In this document: piece after piece, positions 1 through 5,163 of the stretch
Layout of the letters: each line of letters starts with the position of its first letter
Position numbering within the stretch: the first letter of the stretch is position 1
Assembly: GCA_018399435.1 (NCBI GenBank)
Contig: JAGYOJ010000109.1
Coordinates: 1 to 5,569, forward strand
DNA: 5,569 nt
Source: Actinomycetota bacterium
Lineage (GTDB): Bacteria > Actinomycetota > Humimicrobiia > Humimicrobiales > Humimicrobiaceae
Direction of reading: 5' to 3'
Program-made: the position numbers and the translations under genes
Notes under the pieces: generated by a model
Told to the model about the DNA's origin: nothing
The model's input: only the letters and a program-made list of their open reading frames with translations
Databases searched by the model: none

Positions 1-41
1 GCTTAGCAGGCGGCCCGTTTCAGCCACTCACGCACTCCTCC
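1..41 (-). tRNA. tRNA-Ser(GCU), 5' part, cut by the window edge
   Basis: Read on the minus strand, this is the 5' half of a class II serine tRNA. The acceptor strand GGAGGAG (41-35) is followed by TG, a three-pair D stem CGT/ACG around the loop GAGTGGCTGAA, one G, and the start of an anticodon stem GCCGC. The anticodon loop CTGCTAA puts GCT at 7-5, which reads AGC/AGU serine codons. The first two bases of the 3' anticodon-stem strand are present and pair. The variable arm, T arm and 3' end lie outside the window. A -10-like TATATA at 62-57 (minus strand) lies about 16 bp upstream of the mature 5' end, but I see no convincing -35. The gene diverges from the operon that begins at 230. Confidence 0.9.
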
Positions 42-175
42 GGTAACTGGCATCTGTATATAATAACAGCTATTTTTTAAAAAATCATTAATCTTTATGA
101 TATGCGCTCATATATTTTAATACAATTAAAATAATTTTCAAAATCAGTTAAATAATATTTTTAAATTTAGCAACC

Positions 176-204
176 TTGAGGAATATACTCTAAGATTATA
201 AAAT
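176..204 (+). promoter_or_regulatory. Sigma70-type promoter of the small-protein/ATPase operon
   Basis: A -35 box TTGAGG (176-181) is separated by exactly 17 bp from a -10 box TAAAAT (199-204). Transcription would start near 211, giving a leader of about 20 nt before the ATG at 230. The surroundings are very AT-rich, so chance -10 matches are common. The TTGAGG element and the ideal spacing make this the best candidate in the spacer. No operator clearly overlaps it. A short palindrome lies further upstream at 100-113. Confidence 0.5.
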
Positions 205-229
205 AAATACACTGAAATAAGTGATTATT

Positions 230-391
230 ATGGATAAAAAAAGAAAAAAGAATAAAAAAGAAGATAAGTATATTGATAAAGATTTGCCGGTAACTGATAA
301 AGATCTTCCGGAAAAAGATATAACAGAAGAAGACTTGCCAGATGATGAAGAAGATTTATTTGATTATGTTGAAGAAAAAGACAAGGATTGA
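230..391 (+). CDS. Small charged protein with DLP repeats, 53 aa, unknown function
   Basis: This is an ATG-initiated frame of 53 codons ending in TGA (389-391). I do not recognise a family. The N terminus is strongly basic (residues 3-10, KKRKKNKK). The rest is acidic: overall 22 Asp/Glu against 13 Lys/Arg. A short motif recurs: DLP at 18-20, 25-27 and 35-37, with a related DLF at 42-44. There is no Cys, Trp, signal peptide or membrane segment, and it is probably disordered. A good promoter lies just upstream, but the ribosome site is weak (GTGAT at 221-225). A GTG at 221 is an in-frame alternative start that would add three residues. Its stop codon overlaps the TTG start of the ATPase gene by four bases (TTGA), implying translational coupling. 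I infer it may bind or regulate that ATPase. It could also be a non-functional leader ORF. Confidence 0.6.
   Translation: MDKKRKKNKKEDKYIDKDLPVTDKDLPEKDITEEDLPDDEEDLFDYVEEKDKD
275..311 (+). repeat. Two-copy 16-nt direct repeat (21-nt period) inside the small gene
   Basis: Positions 275-290 and 296-311 match at 14 of 16 bases, with a period of 21 nt (seven codons). They encode the first two DKDLP units of the small protein. A more diverged third unit (EEDLP) is encoded at 326-340. The period keeps the reading frame, which fits duplication within a translated gene. Confidence 0.55.
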
Positions 392-2118
392 CAGATAATT
401 TGCATAAGTTAAAAGATCTTGTTTTAAAATTAGACAATAGGGGCTATAAAGCATATAAACAATTAAAGGGAGTATACGATTTTCCTGGATATACTTTACT
501 TATAGATTATGTCCAGGGTGATCCCTATGCTTCCCCTTCCAAGCTTAGGATTAGAGTTCCCCAGGCAAAAGCAGGTTTTGGCTTTAACCTCTTTAAAAAC
601 AAATCCAGGAAAATTGCTTTAGAAGACTATATTACAAGAAGCTTTGCTAGAGCAATAAAAAAAGAAAGCAAAGGTAGAAAAGGCAGCGGGAAATCAGGGT
701 TAATAAAAATAGATTGCGGAAAGCAAGAAATCCTGCAAAGGGCATCCTGCAAGGTAGGAAAAAGTTTTGTTGAAATTAGGTTTTACTGTGGCCTTCCAGC
801 CAGGGGAAGAAGAATATTGGCCAAAAATTGCTTAATAATGCTGACAGAAGAGATACCTAAAATAGCAGAATCTTCCCTGTTTTTAAAAAATCTTGACAAA
901 AACAAGGTAGAACAATTCGTAAAGACAGCAGAAGACCAGGACCATTTAAGAAAATTATTAAAAGAAAAAAAACTAATAACCTTTATAAAAAATGGCTCTA
1001 ACCTTCCCAGGAGAACTGGCATTAGCGACAAACCACTTCCTGAAGATAAGGCAGTATTATTTAAATCCCCTCCTGAGCTGGAGATAGAATTAGAACTGCC
1101 AAATACAGGCAAAATAAAAGGCATGGGAATCCCTGAAGGAATTACCCTGATAATAGGTGGGGGATTCCATGGGAAAACAACATTGCTCTCAGCAATCCAA
1201 AGAGGGGTATATAACCATATACCAAAAGATGGCCGGGAATATGTGGCTACTGTAAAGGGAGCTGTAAAAATAAGGGCTGAGGAAGGCAGAAATATCCAAA
1301 AAGATGATATATCCCCATTTATCTCAAACCTTCCTTTTGGAAAAAATACAGAAAAATTTAGCACTGCAGATGCAAGCGGCAGCACATCACAAGCAGCAAA
1401 TATAATAGAAGCTTTAGAATCAAGAGCAGATCTGCTGCTTTTAGATGAAGATACCTCTGCTACAAATTTCCTTATAAGGGATGAAATAATGCAAAAAATT
1501 GTTTCAAAAGATAAAGAGCCTATTACACCATTTATTGACCAGGTTAAAAATATTTATGATAAATTCAGAACATCCACTATATTGGTTATGGGGGGAGCTG
1601 GAGATTATTTTGAAGTTGCAGATAATGTAATTCTTATGGACTCATACTTGCCATATGTAGTAACCAGTGATGCAAAGGATATAATTTCTAAAAGAAAAGA
1701 CATAAGGGAAAAGGAATCGCCTAAAACTTTTAAAGATATAACAGAAAGAATCCCAATAGCATCCAGCATTAACCCTTATAAAGGCAGAAAGAAAAAAATT
1801 AAATCAAGGGGAATGGATAATATAATTTTTGGATTTGAGAAAATTGATTTATCTTCTGTTGAACAAATAGTTGACCCTAGCCAGGTAAATTCAATATCTA
1901 ATATTTTAAGCTATGCCTTATATAAGAAATATTTTAATGGCAAAAATACAGTTTATGAAGTATTAGGCAAAGTTTTTGATGACATTGAAAAAAATGGGAT
2001 TGAAGTAATATCCCCTTTTAAAAACCAGCATCCTGGAAGTTATGCATTGCCAAGGATATTTGAAACAGCAGCAGCATTAAATAGGTTAAGAAGCCTAAAA
2101 GTAAAACAGAAAAAATAA
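388..2118 (+). CDS. ABC-class P-loop ATPase (COG3044 / ABC_ATPase family)
   Basis: This 576-residue protein matches the 'predicted ATPase of the ABC class' family in length and motif order. It is cytosolic, with no membrane segments. The N-terminal region has the family blocks YKAYKQLKG (near residue 20), VQGDPYASPSKLR and GLPARGRRI (135-143). The nucleotide site follows: a variant Walker A GGGFHGKTT (257-265), a signature-like segment DASGSTSQA (328-336) in place of LSGGQ, and Walker B LLLLDEDTSATN (349-360). The cellular role of the family is not established. Some database members carry the misleading name isopentenyl-diphosphate delta-isomerase, which nothing here supports. The start is TTG at 388, the only plausible start before TTG 400 because the frame is closed by TGA at 370-372. 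An AAGGA lies directly against the TTG, too close to be a normal Shine-Dalgarno site, so translation is probably coupled to the upstream small gene. The stop lies 4 bp from that of the convergent gene. Confidence 0.88.
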   Translation: MTDNLHKLKDLVLKLDNRGYKAYKQLKGVYDFPGYTLLIDYVQGDPYASPSKLRIRVPQAKAGFGFNLFKNKSRKIALEDYITRSFARAIKKESKGRKGSGKSGLIKIDCGKQEILQRASCKVGKSFVEIRFYCGLPARGRRILAKNCLIMLTEEIPKIAESSLFLKNLDKNKVEQFVKTAEDQDHLRKLLKEKKLITFIKNGSNLPRRTGISDKPLPEDKAVLFKSPPELEIELELPNTGKIKGMGIPEGITLIIGGGFHGKTTLLSAIQRGVYNHIPKDGREYVATVKGAVKIRAEEGRNIQKDDISPFISNLPFGKNTEKFSTADASGSTSQAANIIEALESRADLLLLDEDTSATNFLIRDEIMQKIVSKDKEPITPFIDQVKNIYDKFRTSTILVMGGAGDYFEVADNVILMDSYLPYVVTSDAKDIISKRKDIREKESPKTFKDITERIPIASSINPYKGRKKKIKSRGMDNIIFGFEKIDLSSVEQIVDPSQVNSISNILSYALYKKYFNGKNTVYEVLGKVFDDIEKNGIEVISPFKNQHPGSYALPRIFETAAALNRLRSLKVKQKK

Positions 2119-2122
2119 TAAA

Positions 2123-3868
2123 TTAATGAAGTTCACCAAGAAGTTTCTTAGCTGCATTTTCTGGCCCTTTTATCTCAAAACCTTTAACTCCAAGCATGGT
2201 TCTCATCTGCCCTACTTGGATATTTTTTTCAAAAAAAGCATGGAAATACTTTTCTGCCAGAGCTTCATGCATGTCTTTATATTGTGGAGGCCCAAAAATA
2301 TTTGCAAAATATGAATGGGTTATTCCCTCAGATGTTGTTGTGCCTTTACTCATTACAGTGCCTTCCCTAAAAACTCTCAATGCTTCTTTAGGGTCTTTAA
2401 AATATTCAATAGTCTTGTGTTCTGAATCAATATTTTCATAATTATTTGCATATAAGATTATGTCTATATCCCAGCCTTGTAATACATTTTCAATGCTTGT
2501 TACCGGTAAAATAATTCTAGAATTAGTAAGGTTCGGGCTCATTATAATGGCCCTGTCTATTTGCCCAAAAGCATATCCAGGAGGCAAATCATCCAACCTT
2601 AAAAAAGCCCCTATTTCTGTACCGTAACCTTTTACTTTGCCATCCTCTATATTTATGGACCCCATATCATCGGCAATAATTATCATGTTTCTTATATATT
2701 CATCAGCAAGTACCCTAAAGGCTTCCAGGGTTTCAGATTTTCCTGCCCCTGTATCTCCAATTATTATAATATTAGACCTTTTCCCATTATTTAATAATAT
2801 GTTCACCATAGCCCCATGGAATGGAAACCTTCCTTTTTTCATCATTTTAATATTGTGCAAGGTTAAAACCATTTTTTTAAGATAGCCAAAATAGCCAAAT
2901 CTATCCTCGCCAGGCACGGCCGCAACTAGCATGTCGTTTTCTTTATCATCATAAAAAATTGTTGGGCAAGGACCGATACCGTTAAGTGATTGTTCAACCC
3001 CATACAAATAAATTGCATCTGGCTTCTTCTCCAGTTCATGGTCTTCAACAAGTTCAAATAAATTACATAAAGAAAAACCTAGTTCATAAAATTTCCTATT
3101 GAAATAAATATGTACGTTCAAAGGCCCTACTTTAGCAGGATAGCATAGCCAATCCCCTGGGTTGATATTAACTATATCTATGGGATTAGAGCTAGCAGGC
3201 TCAAACCTGCCAGTCCTCTTATTCATAGGAGGGTTTAATACTAATGGCGGATAAAGCAGGGTCTGCCTTATAATTGGCACATCCTTTAGCTTATCAGCAT
3301 ATTTTTTTGGCATATTAATTTTTTTGGGCAATGCAATTCCTGCAACCTCTGAACCTGCCCTTACCTGCCTGTATATCTTTGGATGCTTGCCGGTAATATT
3401 TTCCTGAATATCCCTGTAAGTTCCCCTTATTAAATGCGTGAGCTTCTCTACGGTATCATTAAAAGTCCTGTACGGTCTTTGGTCAAATTTTTCGATAGCT
3501 GAATTGCAAATAACAAACCTGTCATAATCCCTCCAGTAATTATAGAGGTATTCAACAAATTCATATAAAAGAGTTCTGTCTTTTGTAAAAACTTCATACT
3601 CTTTATGCAATTTTGGTATTAAATCAAGTTTTATCTTTGTTAGTATTTTTAAAGTATTTTCCAGCCTCTCTATATTTTTATCATCAATATCTAAGCCTTG
3701 AAAAATTCCCAGCAAAGGAGAGTCGTGCTTTTCTAATTTTTTAATACAACTTTTTAAAATTTCAGAAAATAATTTGCTTTCAAGCAATTCTTCAGAAGTC
3801 TCGCAAACCCTCCTTTGTATCTTTAGAATTACTTTTCTTTCAAATATACTATACTGATAAATTTCCAT
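2123..3868 (-). CDS. PEPCK/HPr-kinase-fold P-loop protein (PEP carboxykinase-like)
   Basis: This is a 581-residue soluble protein. The C-terminal half has the P-loop of the PEPCK/HPr kinase superfamily: Walker A GDTGAGKSET (371-380), closely resembling the HPr kinase loop, then the acidic pair of IIIADDMGS (396-404, D400/D401), which in this fold binds the metal. Residues 509-526 (GTTTSEGITHSYFANIFG) resemble the segment of ATP-dependent PEP carboxykinase near its adenine-binding region, so the whole looks nearer to PEPCK than to the much shorter HPr kinase. The helical N-terminal third (about 1-150) I cannot assign. Whether it makes oxaloacetate/PEP or phosphorylates another substrate cannot be read from the sequence; I would not call it pckA. 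The ATG at 3868 has a good GGAAGGG ribosome site (3880-3874) five bases upstream. The gene begins 31 bp after tRNA-Arg on the same strand with no terminator between, so it is probably transcribed from the tRNA promoter. Confidence 0.75.
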   Translation of the reverse strand: MEIYQYSIFERKVILKIQRRVCETSEELLESKLFSEILKSCIKKLEKHDSPLLGIFQGLDIDDKNIERLENTLKILTKIKLDLIPKLHKEYEVFTKDRTLLYEFVEYLYNYWRDYDRFVICNSAIEKFDQRPYRTFNDTVEKLTHLIRGTYRDIQENITGKHPKIYRQVRAGSEVAGIALPKKINMPKKYADKLKDVPIIRQTLLYPPLVLNPPMNKRTGRFEPASSNPIDIVNINPGDWLCYPAKVGPLNVHIYFNRKFYELGFSLCNLFELVEDHELEKKPDAIYLYGVEQSLNGIGPCPTIFYDDKENDMLVAAVPGEDRFGYFGYLKKMVLTLHNIKMMKKGRFPFHGAMVNILLNNGKRSNIIIIGDTGAGKSETLEAFRVLADEYIRNMIIIADDMGSINIEDGKVKGYGTEIGAFLRLDDLPPGYAFGQIDRAIIMSPNLTNSRIILPVTSIENVLQGWDIDIILYANNYENIDSEHKTIEYFKDPKEALRVFREGTVMSKGTTTSEGITHSYFANIFGPPQYKDMHEALAEKYFHAFFEKNIQVGQMRTMLGVKGFEIKGPENAAKKLLGELH

Positions 3869-3899
3869 TTAAACCCTTCCGGCATTTAACTTAATAAAA

Positions 3900-3976
3900 T
3901 GGCGCGCCTGGGAGGATTCGAACCCCCAACCTTCGGATTCGTAGTCCACTGCTCTATCCAGTTGAGCTACAGGCGC
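3900..3976 (-). tRNA. tRNA-Arg(ACG), complete, CCA encoded
   Basis: The full cloverleaf is visible on the minus strand. The acceptor GCGCCTG (3976-3970) pairs with CAGGCGC (3910-3904), with discriminator G and an encoded CCA (3902-3900). The D stem is GCTC/GAGC, the anticodon loop CTACGAA gives anticodon ACG, the variable region has five bases, and the T stem GGGGG/CCTCC surrounds TTCGAAT. The ACG anticodon requires A34-to-inosine editing by TadA, so it would read CGU, CGC and CGA. The outer anticodon stem is weak: a G27/A43 mismatch and a G-U pair precede three Watson-Crick pairs. The gene has its own strong promoter and lies just upstream of the PEPCK-like gene. Confidence 0.96.
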
Positions 3977-3988
3977 ATTAGCTATAAT

Positions 3989-4017
3989 TTTATAACAAAA
4001 ATAATTATTAAAATCAA
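3989..4017 (-). promoter_or_regulatory. Strong extended -10 promoter for tRNA-Arg
   Basis: On the minus strand, TTGATT (4017-4012) is followed by a 17-bp spacer and TATAAA (3994-3989). The -10 is preceded by TGT, an extended -10 element (TGn). Initiation would fall near 3982, about six bases before the mature tRNA 5' end. A perfect -35 hexamer TTGACA also lies further upstream (4032-4027), paired with TAATAA (4010-4005) at 16 bp, so two start sites are possible. The promoter probably also serves the PEPCK-like gene. Confidence 0.6.
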
Positions 4018-4042
4018 TTAATAAAATGTCAAAAATTTTTAT

Positions 4043-4068
4043 AAGGAAAAAATAGTTATTTTTTCCTT
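4043..4068 (-). terminator. Perfect AT-rich inverted repeat over the radical SAM stop, possible terminator
   Basis: Positions 4043-4054 (AAGGAAAAAATA) and 4057-4068 are exact reverse complements, separated by two bases. The repeat covers the last codons and the TAA stop (4058-4056) of the radical SAM gene. As RNA it would form a stem of about eleven pairs, nearly all A-U, and the 3' arm itself contains the U run. That is an atypical, weak intrinsic terminator. Its place between the radical SAM stop and the tRNA-Arg promoter is where a terminator would be expected. Confidence 0.35.
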
Positions 4069-4898
4069 TTGCCAAACCTCCTTGCAGAACAATCATTAAC
4101 TGTAAACGAATAGCCTTCTTTAAGGCAGTGTCTCATTATCTGATAGGTTAATTTTCTGCTTCCGTATAGAAAATACTTCCTGGAAAAAGCCATCCCTGAC
4201 TGATATATTTCTCCCTCTATATTGTTAATATTGTTTTCATTAATTAATAATTCCTGCAATGTTAATTGATCAATTCCGTAAGAATCCAGTTTTTCTAAAC
4301 AGCCCAATAAGTCATTTTTTTGTTTGGGGTATGCAGGAACTTCCACTGCCACATAGTCAAATAATTTTCTTGCAACTTTTACTTTCTCAATAACCTTATT
4401 ACTGTAATTTGTCCCTGCAAGGTTAAACCTGATCTCTTTTATTCCCAAATCCCATAAGGTTTTAAGATTTTTAGAATTAGCCATAGCGCCATTTGTATAT
4501 AACCAGAAGTAAATATCTGGCTTTTCTTCTTTTATTTTATCCACATAATATTTAACTTGCGGCAGATACAATAAAGGCTCCCCACCGGTCAAGCCAATAC
4601 CTTCTATTTGATCCTTTTTTCTGTAAAAATCCTTCAAGCAAACCTTTCTGTTATACTTTTCATCTTCTTCAGGCTTGCCTGCTTTATAGGAATTAACAAA
4701 ACAAAAAGGGCAATCCAGGTTACACCAATATCCAAAGACAAATGTCATGCTTTTAGACCTTGTGCAAATATCACAGCCCTTTATTAATGGGCCAGTGCTT
4801 ATGCTCTGATAAGACTGGTGAAACTGCAATTCTTTTATTTCTTCCTGAAGATCTTTAATTTCTTTTAAAACTTCGGCTTCCTTGTATTTTAACTCCAA
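4056..4898 (-). CDS. Radical SAM protein, pyruvate-formate-lyase-activase-like (COG2108-type)
   Basis: This 280-residue enzyme has the radical SAM cluster motif C59-x3-C63-x2-C66 (CNLDCPFC), which holds a [4Fe-4S] cluster that cleaves S-adenosylmethionine. The SAM-contacting GGEP motif is at 105-108. A further cysteine pair, GCDIC (C42, C45), precedes the cluster loop, and C258 and C270 lie near the end. The pattern of a GCxxC pair shortly before the CxxxCxxC loop recalls the uncharacterised COG2108 family; the substrate is unknown. Residues 5-27 form a charged, probably coiled-coil helix. The start is TTG at 4898. The purine-rich AGAGGTAGG (4919-4911) upstream overlaps the rhodanese stop and is 12 bases from the TTG, rather far; a rare ATT at 4907 would be better spaced from AGAGG. 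The gene is 13 bp downstream of the rhodanese frame and likely in its operon. Confidence is high for the superfamily, low for the role. Confidence 0.85.
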   Translation of the reverse strand: MELKYKEAEVLKEIKDLQEEIKELQFHQSYQSISTGPLIKGCDICTRSKSMTFVFGYWCNLDCPFCFVNSYKAGKPEEDEKYNRKVCLKDFYRKKDQIEGIGLTGGEPLLYLPQVKYYVDKIKEEKPDIYFWLYTNGAMANSKNLKTLWDLGIKEIRFNLAGTNYSNKVIEKVKVARKLFDYVAVEVPAYPKQKNDLLGCLEKLDSYGIDQLTLQELLINENNINNIEGEIYQSGMAFSRKYFLYGSRKLTYQIMRHCLKEGYSFTVNDCSARRFGKRKK

Positions 4899-4911
4899 TA
4901 TATTAATATAC

Positions 4912-5160
4912 CTACCTCTCTTGATTTAAATAATTATTATAGCCTGCAAAACCTCCAGCCAAATTATATACATATTTAAAATCTTTTCCTAATAAGATGC
5001 TTGAAGCCAAAGAGCCCCTCAAGCCAGAAGCACAGTACACAAAGGTTTTTTTATGCGGATCCAATTCTACATATCTATCCCTTATCTCATGTACAGGAAT
5101 GTTTATGCTATTTCCTATTTTCCCTTCTTTAAACTCAAAAGTATTTCTCACATCTACCAT
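4912..5160 (-). CDS. Rhodanese domain, C-terminal fragment after an in-frame TAG
   Basis: The 82 codons from ATG 5160 encode most of a sulfurtransferase domain: MVDVRNTFEF, the second strand and helix with the conserved Asp-Val-Arg; GKIGNSINIP; and the active-site loop CASGLRG, with catalytic C43 in the CxxGxR pattern that carries the persulfide. It ends with NLAGGFAGY, where the usual Trp is Tyr. Taken alone the domain lacks its first strand and helix, because homology continues in frame through the TAG at 5163-5161 into the upstream codons (IQPNSVKDLLKEEKQI). So this is the end of a longer protein, made separately only if ribosomes reinitiate at the ATG abutting the TAG; there is no clear ribosome site. 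The terminal stop is also TAG (4914-4912), with an in-frame TAA at 4905-4903. The radical SAM gene follows after 13 bp. Confidence 0.7.
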   Translation of the reverse strand: MVDVRNTFEFKEGKIGNSINIPVHEIRDRYVELDPHKKTFVYCASGLRGSLASSILLGKDFKYVYNLAGGFAGYNNYLNQER

Positions 5161-5163
5161 CTA
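5158..5163 (-). other. In-frame stop-start junction TAG-ATG inside the rhodanese domain
   Basis: On the minus strand TAG (5163-5161) is followed directly by ATG (5160-5158), with no frame change. The residue replaced lies in the strand leading into MVDVR, a buried position of the rhodanese fold. One base change from TAG gives Gln, Glu, Lys, Leu, Ser, Trp or Tyr codons, so a single point mutation or base error would explain it. The adjacent ATG makes termination-reinitiation possible. Confidence 0.85.

Noticed and set aside
228..437. 69-codon minus-strand ORF rich in Leu, Phe and Tyr
   Set aside because: It is antisense to the Lys/Asp/Glu-rich small gene; complementing AAA/GAA codons gives this composition. 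No ribosome site or family resemblance was seen.
783..1385. 200-codon minus-strand ORF
   Set aside because: It lies wholly inside the ATPase gene, whose motifs are unmistakable; the antisense translation is hydrophobic and low in recognisable motifs.
2138..2149. AAGAA-GT-TTCTT as a shared terminator for the convergent genes
   Set aside because: Five-base A/T-rich arms with a two-base centre inside coding sequence and no U run are too weak to support a terminator.
2126..2885. Short plus-strand ORFs of 62, 81 and 82 codons
   Set aside because: All are antisense to the PEPCK-like gene, including its Walker A region, and show no independent signals.
3869..4096. 75-codon minus-strand ORF covering the tRNA-Arg region
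   Set aside because: Its central part is simply the tRNA-Arg sequence translated, a well-known false ORF pattern, and its start overlaps the end of the radical SAM gene.
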